A stretch of 64,000 bases of DNA from Singulisphaera acidiphila DSM 18658 (GTDB lineage Bacteria > Planctomycetota > Planctomycetia > Isosphaerales > Isosphaeraceae). The position numbers and the translations under genes were made by a program. Below, in pieces: positions 43,087-52,187 of the stretch (position 1 is its first letter; the number at the start of each line of letters is the position of its first letter). Under the pieces are notes generated by a model that saw only the letters and a program-made list of their open reading frames with translations, was not told the origin of the DNA and did not search any database. The stretch spans positions 8,008,744 to 8,072,743 of the forward strand of contig NC_019892.1 of the NCBI RefSeq assembly GCF_000242455.2, written 5' to 3'.

Positions 43087-44592
43087 ATGGGCCCCCATCG
43101 TCCTTCTTTCGAAGAATTTTGTCGCTTGGCCGAACAGGCGCCATGCGTTCCGGTCTACCGTCAACTGATGGGGGACGGGCTGACTCCCGTGTCGGCCTTC
43201 CATCGGATCGAACGCTCGGCCCCTTCATTCCTATTCGAGAGCGTGATCGGCGGCGAGAAGGTCGGCCGGTTCAGTTTCCTCGGGACTGAACCATACCTGA
43301 CTTTCGAGGCACGCGGGACCGAGGTCACGATCACCGAGACCGACAACCCCGAAAACGCCCTCCGGCTCACATCGGAAAATCCGTTCGACAACCTCCAAGG
43401 CCTGATCGAGCGTTATCGGGCGGTGCAGCTCCCAGGGCTTCCTCGATTCGCGGGGGGGGCGGTCGGCTACGCCGCCTATGACGCGGTTCGCTACACCGAG
43501 CGACTCCCCAATGGCCCCCCCGACGACCGCGGCCTGCCCGACCTCTTGTTCGCTTTCTACAACCGGATGGTCCTCTTCGACCACATCCGTAAGACGATCC
43601 TGGTCGTCGCCCATGCCGATGTCGCGGCCGGAGCCAACGTCGACCTCCGCGCCGCCTACGACCAGGCCTGCGCCCGGGTCGACGAACTGGCCGCCCGCCT
43701 CGCCCAGCCGGGGCCCGAGTTGACGGTCCGCGATATTGAAACCGACGGCCCGATGAGGCTCACACCCCAGTCGAACTTCACTCGCGAGGGGTACGAGCAG
43801 GTCGTCCGCCACTGCCAGGAATACATCAAGGCGGGCGATATTTTCCAGGTTGTGCCCAGCCAGCGGTTTCAGCTCGAGACGTCGGCCGCCCCCTTCGATA
43901 TCTATCGCGTGCTCCGGGTCGTCAATCCGAGCCCCTTCTTGTTCTACCTCCCGTTCGGCGACTTTTGCCTGATCGGCAGCTCACCGGAAATTCTCGTCCG
44001 GGTCGAAGATTCGACCGTCACGATCCGCCCGCTCGCCGGAACCCGCCGGCGCGGCAAGGATGAGGCCGAGGATCAGGCGCTGGCCGATGAGCTCTTGAAC
44101 GATCCCAAGGAGCGCGCCGAGCATATCATGCTCGTGGACCTCGGTCGAAACGACGTGGGCCGGGTGGCCGACTTCTCGACGGTCCAGTTGACCGACGTCA
44201 TGAAGGTCGAGCGCTACTCGCACGTCATGCACATCACGTCGAATGTGACCGGCCGGCTCAGTCCGGGCAAGACGGCCTTCGATGCACTCCGCGCGGGTTT
44301 GCCGGCCGGAACCGTCTCGGGCGCGCCCAAGGTTCGCGCCATGCAGATCATCGACGAGGTCGAGCCGCAAAAGCGTGGGCCGTACGCCGGCGCGGTCGGC
44401 TATATCGACTTCACCGGCAATATGGACACCTGCATCGCGCTCCGGACCCTGGTGATCAAGGGGACGACCGCCTACGTCCAGGCCGGGGGAGGCGTGGTCT
44501 ACGACAGCGTCCCTTCCGACGAATACGAAGAGACGATCAACAAGGCGCGCGGACTGCTCAAGGCGATCGAGATCGCCGAGACCCAACTCTAA
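43087..44592 (+). CDS. trpE: Anthranilate synthase component I
   Basis: Chorismate to anthranilate, first step of tryptophan synthesis. The 501-residue protein has the N-terminal regulatory/Trp-binding region with ESVIGGEKVGRFSFLG, then the chorismate-binding core: VVPSQRFQLE, RPLAGTRRRGKDEAED, DLGRNDVGRVA, PAGTVSGAPKVRAMQ and QAGGGVVYDSVPSDEYEET. All active-site motifs are present. I prefer the ATG at 43087; an in-frame GTG 16 codons earlier is possible. No trpG or trpD follows; the partner amidotransferase is elsewhere. Aminodeoxychorismate synthase PabB is the alternative, less likely by length and motifs. Confidence 0.92.
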   Translation: MGPHRPSFEEFCRLAEQAPCVPVYRQLMGDGLTPVSAFHRIERSAPSFLFESVIGGEKVGRFSFLGTEPYLTFEARGTEVTITETDNPENALRLTSENPFDNLQGLIERYRAVQLPGLPRFAGGAVGYAAYDAVRYTERLPNGPPDDRGLPDLLFAFYNRMVLFDHIRKTILVVAHADVAAGANVDLRAAYDQACARVDELAARLAQPGPELTVRDIETDGPMRLTPQSNFTREGYEQVVRHCQEYIKAGDIFQVVPSQRFQLETSAAPFDIYRVLRVVNPSPFLFYLPFGDFCLIGSSPEILVRVEDSTVTIRPLAGTRRRGKDEAEDQALADELLNDPKERAEHIMLVDLGRNDVGRVADFSTVQLTDVMKVERYSHVMHITSNVTGRLSPGKTAFDALRAGLPAGTVSGAPKVRAMQIIDEVEPQKRGPYAGAVGYIDFTGNMDTCIALRTLVIKGTTAYVQAGGGVVYDSVPSDEYEETINKARGLLKAIEIAETQL

Positions 44593-44637
44593 TTCGCCGA
44601 TCCCAGGTCGGCGTGCTCCCTGTCTTCTGCCCTCCCA

Positions 44638-44671
44638 AGGCGAGCGGGGAGCAAGCGCTCCCCGCTCGCCT
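44638..44671 (+). terminator. Strong 15-bp hairpin after trpE
   Basis: Fifteen bases at 44638-44652 (AGGCGAGCGGGGAGC) pair perfectly with 44657-44671 around a 4-base loop, 46 bases past the trpE stop. It is the longest perfect stem seen in the window. A short A-run, not a T-run, follows. It fits a terminator or insulating hairpin between trpE and the sigma-factor gene. Confidence 0.6.
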
Positions 44672-44757
44672 CAGAATTCCCCAAAAAAAGTTGTATCCCA
44701 AGGCCCTCGTTCCCGCATTATGGGAAGACCTGTCGAGGGCAGAGGGGTTCCACTCAA

Positions 44758-46602
44758 ATGGCCAGCGCGCACCAAGGCGCAGTCCTGCACCAACTCGGTC
44801 GGCTCTTCGGCCGAGGGACGGTTGCGGGCCTGTCGGAATGGCAACTGCTTAGCCGGTACCTGAACGATCGGGACGAAGTCGCCTTCGAGGCGATCGTGGC
44901 GCGTCACGGGCCGATGGTCCTCGGGGTCTGTCGTCGTCTGCTCGTCGATCCGAACGACGTTGATGATGCCTTCCAGGCCACGTTCCTCGTCCTCGTGCGA
45001 CGGGCAAACTCGCTGGGTGAGCGCGACGCGATCGGCCACTGGCTCTACGGCGTCGCCCATCGCGTGGCGTTGCGAGCACGGTCCGAGGCGATGCGACGGC
45101 GGTGGCGTGAGCCCAGCGTGGCGACGACCCCCGTGGCTCCCGAAACGGACGCCACCATTTTTGAGCTTGGGCCGCTCCTCGACGAGGAGTTGGGCCGCCT
45201 GCCCACGAAATACCGCGCACCGATCGTGCTCTGCCACCTCGAAGGATTCACCCACGAAGAGGCGGCCAACCAACTCCAATGGCCCTTGGGCACGGTCAAA
45301 GGCCGGCTCGCCCGGGCTCGCGAACTCTTGAAGGCAAGGCTCATCCGCCGTGGCCTCAGCCTCACCCTTGCCCTCTCGGCCACGACACTGGCTCGCAAGT
45401 CGTTGGCCGCCGTCCCCGAAACCCTAAGTTCGACTACGGTGGCAACAGCCATGAAAGTGGCGGCTGGCCCGATCACAGCCGGGATGGTCTCGGCTTCGGT
45501 GGCCGCTCTGCTGGAAGGGGTGCTTACAACGATGTTCTGGACCAAACTGAGAACAGCAACAGCGGCCCTGTTGATTCTAGGGTTTCTGGCTGGAAGCGTA
45601 GGCGTCGTCGCCCAGCAGTCGAACGAAAAGCGTCCGACCGAACCCGTGATCGTAGAGACGCTGAAAAACCGAGATCAAGATGACCAGGCAGCCTCGGCAC
45701 CCGCCAGTCACGAAGCCAAGTCGGTTGAGAGGAAAATCCTTGACCCGGAGCGTCCCTCCCAAGCCAAGTCGCAAAGCCAACTGGCCAACCAGATTTTTCA
45801 AGAAGAACTCAGAGGTAAGGCTGACCCGACTGGGACCAAACTCACCAGCCTCATCCACTGGTCAAAAGCGATCTTGAACGACTCGAACCAGACGGCCGCC
45901 CATCGGGCCGAAGCCCTCTCGGACCATCTTGGCCGCATGCGTACGCTGAGGGAAATTGTGATCCGTCTCGAGCCAAGCGAAGCGAAGAATAGCCTGCTCC
46001 TCCAGGCGGAATACTACCAGCAAGAGGCCAACCAGATGTTGGCCCGGGCGAAGATCGACTCGGAAGGACCGCTAACCGGCCGCCGCCCCGGACCAAAACG
46101 GTCCGATGAAGATCCCAGGTCGAAGGCCCTCCTTGAAAAGCTCGAGGAACCAATCGACATGGTTTTCAGCAATGAAACACCTCTCGAAGATGTTCTCAAG
46201 TACATTAATTCCGCATTGGCGGGTCCCAAGGGAAAGGGAATCCCGATCTACGTCGACCCCGTCGGCCTGCAGACAGCCGAAAAGACGATGACCTCGGCGA
46301 TAACCATCGACTTGCAGGGAGTACCGCTCAAGACCACCCTCACCCTCCTGCTTCGTCAACTCGGGCTCGCTTACAAGGTCAAGGAGGGGGTGCTCTTCAT
46401 CTCCAACGAGGACGACGAAGACAACCCCCTCACCAACTTGGAGAACAAGGCGGAGCGGGGTGAGCTCACGCCCGACGAAGCGAGCGAACTGGTGGATATG
46501 CTCAAGACTCTCAATGAAGTCAAGAAGCTCAAGGCGGAAGGATGGCGACTCGATCAGGAACGATTGAAACCGGCACCAGACAAGGGTGGCGGCTTCCAAT
46601 GA
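44758..46602 (+). CDS. ECF-type sigma factor with transmembrane anchor and STN/secretin-like C-terminal domain
   Basis: A 614-residue protein joining regulation and the envelope. Sigma region 2 is at about residues 35-105 (DVDDAFQATFLVLVRRA) and sigma region 4 at about 140-195 (GFTHEEAANQLQWPLGTVKG). A hydrophobic stretch at 200-260 and a clear membrane helix at 268-286 (TAALLILGFLAGSVGVVA) follow. After a charged linker, residues about 463-549 look like the STN/secretin N0 fold: DMVFSNETPLEDVLKYI, AITIDLQGVPLKTTLTLLL, then GLAYKVKEGVLFIS. A single polypeptide could thus sense outside and act on RNA polymerase. Planctomycete ECF groups with long C-terminal extensions are known; this domain pairing I infer. 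No anti-sigma gene is adjacent. Confidence 0.85.
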   Translation: MASAHQGAVLHQLGRLFGRGTVAGLSEWQLLSRYLNDRDEVAFEAIVARHGPMVLGVCRRLLVDPNDVDDAFQATFLVLVRRANSLGERDAIGHWLYGVAHRVALRARSEAMRRRWREPSVATTPVAPETDATIFELGPLLDEELGRLPTKYRAPIVLCHLEGFTHEEAANQLQWPLGTVKGRLARARELLKARLIRRGLSLTLALSATTLARKSLAAVPETLSSTTVATAMKVAAGPITAGMVSASVAALLEGVLTTMFWTKLRTATAALLILGFLAGSVGVVAQQSNEKRPTEPVIVETLKNRDQDDQAASAPASHEAKSVERKILDPERPSQAKSQSQLANQIFQEELRGKADPTGTKLTSLIHWSKAILNDSNQTAAHRAEALSDHLGRMRTLREIVIRLEPSEAKNSLLLQAEYYQQEANQMLARAKIDSEGPLTGRRPGPKRSDEDPRSKALLEKLEEPIDMVFSNETPLEDVLKYINSALAGPKGKGIPIYVDPVGLQTAEKTMTSAITIDLQGVPLKTTLTLLLRQLGLAYKVKEGVLFISNEDDEDNPLTNLENKAERGELTPDEASELVDMLKTLNEVKKLKAEGWRLDQERLKPAPDKGGGFQ

Positions 46603-46698
46603 CCTGACCTCATGGCCGGGACGCAGAATCCGCTTCGGACTTCAAGCATCCCGGCCGTATCGAAGTATCATTCTGAATGCGTGCGTAACTCCGTCGGA

Positions 46699-47640
46699 TC
46701 AATCCAGCGCCGCGATCTCCACGGCCTCTCCCTGACGCTTCACTTCCTCGGGGCCGATCGCCCCGGCGTCCCAGACGAGGGCATTCGCCACGGCGGACCC
46801 CACCGCGTGGCGGATCGTCGCCTCGGAATCGAGTCCCAACAACCAGGCGTCGGCCAAGCCTGCCAGCAGGCAGTCCCCCGAGCCGATCGGGTTGACCGCG
46901 TCGATCGAAGGCGGGGTCGCACGGAAGATGGTGTTGCGGTGCCGGATCAAGACAGGGCCCGACCCATCGGTGACAAGTCCATAGCGGACCCCGTGGCGCG
47001 ACCAGCTCTCGAGCATGCCCAGCACATCGGCATCGGTGACGGCTGGCTTGCGAAGGTGGAGCGCCGCCTCACGACGATTGAGTTGGATGACCTCGGGCCA
47101 GAACCCCCAGATCGCGTCGAGGGCCGGGCCGTAGGTGTCGAGGAAGACCGGTAGCCGCCGCGATCGGGCCAGGGCAATCAGGTCACTGTAGAGGCCATGG
47201 GTGACTGGCGACGGGCTCGATCCCGAGAGGGTCAGAGCCGTCACCGTCCCTTCGCCTAACGCCGTTTCGACGCGATGAAACAGGGCCTCGGCTTCGGCCG
47301 AGGTGACCGCCGGATCAGGGTCGAAGAAGGCCGTCTGAAGCGGTGAGTTTTCGGTCCGCACCGTCAGGATGACGCGGGTGAGCGCCTCGGTCGGGGTAAT
47401 CAACGGGTCGAGGCCGTCGTCGCGCTGGAGCAAGGCCGCGCAGTGGTCGCCCACCGCCCCCCCCAGGAACGTGACCGGGCGGGCCGTTCGGCCCAGGCGC
47501 GTCAGGGCGCGGGCCACGTTGTTCCCCTTGCCGCCGACCACCTCGCGCACGGCTTGTCCGCGCACCGAGTCGCCAGGCTGCCAGGCGGGGACGGTCAAGG
47601 TCTTATCGAGGCAAGGGTTCAGAGTGACACAGAGAATCAT
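46699..47640 (-). CDS. PfkB-family sugar kinase (1-phosphofructokinase type)
   Basis: Ribokinase-fold kinase of about 313 residues. It begins MILCVTLNPCLDKT, typical of 1-phosphofructokinase/tagatose-6-phosphate kinase, has the substrate motif VVGGKGNNVARAL near residue 34 and the catalytic Asp in PIGSGDCLLAGL near the C-terminus. It phosphorylates a sugar phosphate with ATP; the exact substrate is not certain. The start at 47640 gives the family N-terminus, and a Met 14 codons upstream is open. No PTS gene is adjacent, so fructose-1-phosphate from a PTS is not assured. Confidence 0.86.
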   Translation of the reverse strand: MILCVTLNPCLDKTLTVPAWQPGDSVRGQAVREVVGGKGNNVARALTRLGRTARPVTFLGGAVGDHCAALLQRDDGLDPLITPTEALTRVILTVRTENSPLQTAFFDPDPAVTSAEAEALFHRVETALGEGTVTALTLSGSSPSPVTHGLYSDLIALARSRRLPVFLDTYGPALDAIWGFWPEVIQLNRREAALHLRKPAVTDADVLGMLESWSRHGVRYGLVTDGSGPVLIRHRNTIFRATPPSIDAVNPIGSGDCLLAGLADAWLLGLDSEATIRHAVGSAVANALVWDAGAIGPEEVKRQGEAVEIAALD

Positions 47641-47759
47641 GGAGCGACCGGTTCGATGGGTAGCGGCTGGAAATGAATTCACGATGCTATTCTCTTCGGA
47701 TCGCCGCGAAGAGCAACCTCTTCGTCTTCGGAAAAAGAGCCGCGATGCTCGCGACGAGG

Positions 47760-48500
47760 CTAAACGGAACAGATCGGGCGGCGGGCGATCGCCAGTAACG
47801 ACGTTCCGAGCGGCCAGCGCACGACTCGGCCGATAGCCTGCTCGCCCAGGCTCAAGAGGGTTAGTGCCCGGTTGAGCGGAGCCGGAGGCACAGGGACCGC
47901 ATAGTCAGCCGTCCCCTCAGCCGACTTCGCCGGGGCCAGCCAGCGCCGGGCAAGCAGCGGACCGACGGTCCAGAAGAAGAAGAAGCGGACGATCTCGACC
48001 TCGAAGCCCGACGCAGCAAGCACCATGCGCAGGCCGCTCGGGTCGTAGCGACGAAAATGCTCATTGGCCACATCGTGCTGGCTCCAGAGCCAACTGAGGG
48101 CGGGAACGGTCAGCAGCAGGTGCCCCCCCGGCCGCAAAGCCGAATGGGCCGCCTGGAGGGCTTCACCGTCATCGCCGATGTGCTCGAGCACGTCGAGCAT
48201 CAACAGCAGGTCGTAATCGGCGGTCCCTTGGAATCGGCTGTCGAGTGCGCCAACCCGGATCCGAGACCGCCAGCGCGGGTCGTTGACCAGGCTGGCATCC
48301 GGCTCCAGACCATCGACCGTGCCGAACCGTTCGAGTCGCTCGAAGAAGAGGCCGTCGCCGCAACCGACGTCGAGGATTCGCTCCCGAGGTGATTGCCGGT
48401 GAAGTCGGCCAATCCAGTCGAGGAGGAAGGCTTCACGCGACCGCCACCACCAATGGTGATCCCAAAGCGTTCGATAGCATCGGGCGTAATCTGCTTGCAC
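47760..48500 (-). CDS. Class I SAM-dependent methyltransferase
   Basis: Rossmann-fold methyltransferase of 246 residues. Motif I is ERILDVGCGDGLFFERL, motif II/III DYDLLLMLDVLEHIGDD (Asp-Val-Leu-Glu-His signature of the UbiE/ubiG-like group), then LRPGGHLLLTVPAL. The C-terminal 80 residues contain a hydrophobic stretch (VRFFFFWTVGPLLARR) that may bind membrane or lipid substrates. Substrate unknown. It is read opposite to the following membrane/spermidine-synthase gene. Confidence 0.85.
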   Translation of the reverse strand: MQADYARCYRTLWDHHWWWRSREAFLLDWIGRLHRQSPRERILDVGCGDGLFFERLERFGTVDGLEPDASLVNDPRWRSRIRVGALDSRFQGTADYDLLLMLDVLEHIGDDGEALQAAHSALRPGGHLLLTVPALSWLWSQHDVANEHFRRYDPSGLRMVLAASGFEVEIVRFFFFWTVGPLLARRWLAPAKSAEGTADYAVPVPPAPLNRALTLLSLGEQAIGRVVRWPLGTSLLAIARRPICSV

Positions 48501-48770
48501 GTGTCAGAGCCTGCCTCAGCGATCGTTCGGTCCATCCCTATTTTTCTGGCGATGCTAGCTAACCACCCCAATCCGGTCAAACCCAAGCGCCGAGGACCGG
48601 TCCAAGGTTATCATCATCTCGACGCTCGCCTGGAAAGACGATTCACGCGGTTTCCTAGTGGAAATGGTGCTCGAACGGTAACTGGTTGTCGCTCTTCTTC
48701 CTGTCGGATATCGTGGACCTGCCTTGTATTTACAACGAGTCGGACTGTCGCCTCCAGGAGTTGCCCCCGC

Positions 48771-51434
48771 ATGATGGGCCTCGTCGTTCGATTGCTGCCC
48801 TACCTACTTTCGTTCCTCAGCAGCCTCTGCATCATGATCCTGGAGCTGGTGGCCAGCCGGCTCGTGGCGACACATGTCGGGGCCTCGCTCAGCGTCTGGA
48901 CGAGCGTGATCGGCATCATGCTCGGGGGAATCTGCCTGGGCAACGTCCTGGGGGGCCGCCTGGCAGACCGGGTCGAACCTTCCAAAGCGGTCGGCCCGTT
49001 GTACGCCCTCGGCACCTTCCTGACGTTGAGCTGCCTCTGGATGAATGCGGTGGTCGGACTGACCCCCGGGCTCGAGTCAATGCCCTGGAACCTCCGGACC
49101 GTCGTGGTCGTCACGCTCGACTTCCTGATCCCAGCCACCGTCCTGGGCATGATCGGGCCGGTGGTCGCCAAGATGGCCGTCGAACAGGCGAAGAAAGCCG
49201 GCAGCGCGATTGGCGACGTCTACTTCTTCGGCGCAGTCGGTTCCATCGTCGGAACGTTTCTCGCCGGTTTCATCCTGATGTACCTGGCGCCGATCTCGAC
49301 GATCGTCACGATCGTGGCGGCGGCCCTCGCCTTACTGGCGGCGGCCTTGATCGGGACGCCCGTTGGCACGGTGGTCGGCCTGCTGACCGCTGCTCTGCTC
49401 GGGCTCGGGTCGATCGCTCCCGTCGTCCGAATGATTCCCGTTTCGGGAATCACCCTCGGATCGATCCCGATCAACCCGCTGGCCCTGGGGGGACACATCC
49501 TCTCGGTCGCGCTGGCGATGATTGGGGTGCGCCGACTCCTGGAAGCAAGACGAGCGAGCGCGGTCGAAGCCGTGACGGACGTGGCCGGCACGGAGGGAAG
49601 CACGAGCAAAACGAGCCTCGCCGACCTGGCGATCCTCTCGTTCGTGGCCAGCCTGGCGTTCATGTCGCTCGAGATGGTGGCGGGCCGGTTGGTCACGCGC
49701 CACCTCGGGTCGAGCATTTACGGCTGGACCAGTATCATCGGCGTGCTCTTGGGCGGCCTGAGCCTGGGTAACCTGCTCGGCGGCAAGATCGCCGATTCTA
49801 TCCAGCGCGAGAAGCAGGCGAGTTGGCTCTTCCTGGTGGCTTCGGTCCTGACGCTGAGCATCCTGTTTTTGGAAACGCCGCCGCAATGGTTCGCCAAGAA
49901 ATGGATGGACGGGGATAGCAAGGCGATTCTGAGCCTGCCGATCTCACACAGCAAATTGCCCCTGCCCGGCGGCTCCGAGGTCCATCTGCAATGGCCCGCA
50001 CGCGTCTTGCTCGCGGTCTTTGCCGTCTTCTTCCTCCCTTCGGTGGCGATGGGGACGGTCAGCCCGGTCGTCGCCAAACTCGCCGTCGAGCGACTTCGCG
50101 GCAGCAAGCGGACCGGGACGGCAATTGGCCAGGTCTACGCCTGGGGCATGGTTGGGAGCATCCTCGGCACGTTCCTGACCGGGTTCGTCCTGATCGACAC
50201 CATGGGAAGCAAGGGAGTCCTCCTGATCCTCGCCGCCGCGCTCGCATTCGCGGCGACGTCGCTCGGGTCGGTCTGGCACGCCGCATGGGCCGGAATTCCC
50301 CTCGGACTCTGCGTGATCGCGTTCCTCCCTGCCCCTTGGTTCCAGAAACAGGGACTCCAGTGGGGCATCCGCGAAGAGGTCGGGAATCCAGCCACGACCG
50401 AAGACGCACTCGCCTACGCCGACGAGAGCGATTACTACTACATCAAGGTGACCAACGAACCCGACGCCGAAGGGCAAAAGCGCACGCTCGTCCTCGATAA
50501 CCTGATTCACGGTTACTTCATCCTCGGCCACCCCGAACGGCTCGACTACGACTACGAGCATATCTATGCCTTGGTCGCACACCGCTTGGCCCAGGCCAAG
50601 AAGCTTGAGAACGAGGCCTCGAAGTCGAAATCCACCCCGCTCAACAACCTCTTCCTCGGGGGCGGCGCTTACACCTTCCAGCGCTACATGCAGCACACCT
50701 ATCCCGGGGCCGAAGTCGACGTCGCCGAAATCGACCCCGCCGTCACCCATGCCAACCACGAGGCGTTGGGACTCCCGAAAGACACAACGATCAAGACCAC
50801 CTGGGGCGACGCCCGCCAATTCGTCGAGCGGAATCAGAACAACAAGCAGTATGACCTCGTCTTCGGCGACGCCTTCAACGACTTCTCCGTCCCCTGGCAC
50901 CTGACGACCAAGCAGTTCAACGATAAGATCGCCAAGATGATGTCCCCGAACGGCATCTACATGATTAACATCATCGACGCTTACGAGTCAGACGCAACCG
51001 CCAAGGAAAAGGCTCGGAACAAGATCGCTCGGGACGAGATCACCGGGACGGAAGCCAAAGCCGAGGTCGAACGCGAGGAGCAGAAACGCGCGCTCGGCTA
51101 TGGCGGCTTCCTCGGGGCCTGGGTGAAAACCGCCAAGCTCACCTTTCCCCATGTTTATATTTTCGGAACCGATAACACGCCCGGTTCGGGACTGCGGGAG
51201 ACGTTCGTGGTGGTCGCCTCGAAGCAGCCGCTCGAGGAGATCATCAAGGGTCTTGGCAGCAAGGACGACGATCCCAAGTTCTTCCAGAACGACGAGCTCT
51301 TCGAACCGAAACCGTTCGGGACGGACGACCTGAAGCAGGTCGAGACCCGCTCGCGAGGCATCATCCTGACCGACGACTACGCCCCGGTTGAAAACCTGCT
51401 TGCCCCGGTTGCCGCCACGCGTGGCGATGACTGA
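48771..51434 (+). CDS. Fused membrane domain/spermidine synthase-like protein
   Basis: An 887-residue protein. The N-terminal ~560 residues form at least a dozen membrane helices arranged as an internal duplication: ILELVASRLVATHVG near the start recurs as LEMVAGRLVTRHLG halfway, each followed by a WTSxIGxxLGGxxLGN block. The C-terminal ~300 residues are a spermidine-synthase fold with SDYYYIKV, LDNLIHGYF, LGGGAYTFQRYMQHTYPGAE, VDVAEIDPAVTHAN and FGDAFNDFSVPWHL (aminopropyltransferase signatures). The ATG at 48771 has AGGAG ten bases upstream. Polyamine or related alkyltransferase activity linked to membrane transport is likely; substrate unknown. Confidence 0.88.
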   Translation: MMGLVVRLLPYLLSFLSSLCIMILELVASRLVATHVGASLSVWTSVIGIMLGGICLGNVLGGRLADRVEPSKAVGPLYALGTFLTLSCLWMNAVVGLTPGLESMPWNLRTVVVVTLDFLIPATVLGMIGPVVAKMAVEQAKKAGSAIGDVYFFGAVGSIVGTFLAGFILMYLAPISTIVTIVAAALALLAAALIGTPVGTVVGLLTAALLGLGSIAPVVRMIPVSGITLGSIPINPLALGGHILSVALAMIGVRRLLEARRASAVEAVTDVAGTEGSTSKTSLADLAILSFVASLAFMSLEMVAGRLVTRHLGSSIYGWTSIIGVLLGGLSLGNLLGGKIADSIQREKQASWLFLVASVLTLSILFLETPPQWFAKKWMDGDSKAILSLPISHSKLPLPGGSEVHLQWPARVLLAVFAVFFLPSVAMGTVSPVVAKLAVERLRGSKRTGTAIGQVYAWGMVGSILGTFLTGFVLIDTMGSKGVLLILAAALAFAATSLGSVWHAAWAGIPLGLCVIAFLPAPWFQKQGLQWGIREEVGNPATTEDALAYADESDYYYIKVTNEPDAEGQKRTLVLDNLIHGYFILGHPERLDYDYEHIYALVAHRLAQAKKLENEASKSKSTPLNNLFLGGGAYTFQRYMQHTYPGAEVDVAEIDPAVTHANHEALGLPKDTTIKTTWGDARQFVERNQNNKQYDLVFGDAFNDFSVPWHLTTKQFNDKIAKMMSPNGIYMINIIDAYESDATAKEKARNKIARDEITGTEAKAEVEREEQKRALGYGGFLGAWVKTAKLTFPHVYIFGTDNTPGSGLRETFVVVASKQPLEEIIKGLGSKDDDPKFFQNDELFEPKPFGTDDLKQVETRSRGIILTDDYAPVENLLAPVAATRGDD

Positions 51435-51440
51435 GAGAGG

Positions 51441-52112
51441 ATGCAAAACGGGGAACATGAAAACATTCCAGGATTTGCGGTCGACCCAACCATGAACGAA
51501 CCCAAGCGCACGTCCACCCAGACCTGGTTGATCGTAGGGGCGAGTCTGGCGACCGCCTGGATTGTTTACCTGATCCTCTTCGGCCCCCGCTCGGGCCTCG
51601 GCGGAGATCTGCCGGTGCCCGAGCTCAAGGCGCCGATCCAGCCAAGCGTCACGGACTATGGCTGGGACCTCCACGACCTTGCGGGGGCATCGGTATCGCT
51701 GGAGAAACACAAGGGAAAAACGATCTTCCTGAATCTCTGGGCGACCTGGTGCCCCCCTTGCGTGGCGGAACTCCCCGCAATCGCCAACTTGGCCGGCAAT
51801 CCCCGGCTCAAGGATGTGTCCTTTCTCTGCGTCTCCACCGACGAGTCACCCGAGGTTGTCCGTTCGTTCTTGAAAGGCAAGAACTGGCCGATGACCATCT
51901 TGATGGCGAATGCTCTTCCATCGGCCTTCGCGACCGACGGGATTCCGGCCACCTTCGTCATTGCGCCTGATGGGCGAATCGTCGTGTCGGAGGTTGGGTC
52001 TGCGCAGTGGGACGATCCCTCGGTGGTCGACTTTCTGGAAAACCTCTCCAAAACCCCAACGGACGGGGCGGAGAACGTGAAAAACCAGGGCGGTGAAATC
52101 CCCCCCGGTTGA
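51441..52112 (+). CDS. Membrane-anchored TlpA/ResA-like thioredoxin
   Basis: Thiol-disulfide oxidoreductase of about 223 residues with one N-terminal membrane helix (WLIVGASLATAWIVYLILFG) and a periplasmic thioredoxin domain. The redox motif is WCPPC in NLWATWCPPCVAELP, and the cis-Pro region is GIPATFVIAPDG. Cytochrome c maturation or envelope redox roles are typical. The first ATG abuts GAGAGG; a Met 17 codons on (51492) is an equally good start. It follows the spermidine-synthase gene by six bases, so the two are likely cotranscribed. Confidence 0.88.
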   Translation: MQNGEHENIPGFAVDPTMNEPKRTSTQTWLIVGASLATAWIVYLILFGPRSGLGGDLPVPELKAPIQPSVTDYGWDLHDLAGASVSLEKHKGKTIFLNLWATWCPPCVAELPAIANLAGNPRLKDVSFLCVSTDESPEVVRSFLKGKNWPMTILMANALPSAFATDGIPATFVIAPDGRIVVSEVGSAQWDDPSVVDFLENLSKTPTDGAENVKNQGGEIPPG

Positions 52113-52187
52113 AGCCCAGCGACCGGCTCGCCGGGGCGATCTACAGCTACGGGAAAAGGTCGAGGCGAGAACGACTCACCACACGCA

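Noticed and set aside
48393..48770. Extra 126 codons upstream of the spermidine-synthase fusion
   Set aside because: The stretch has no membrane or family similarity and overlaps the divergent methyltransferase gene; AGGAG before 48771 gives a better start.
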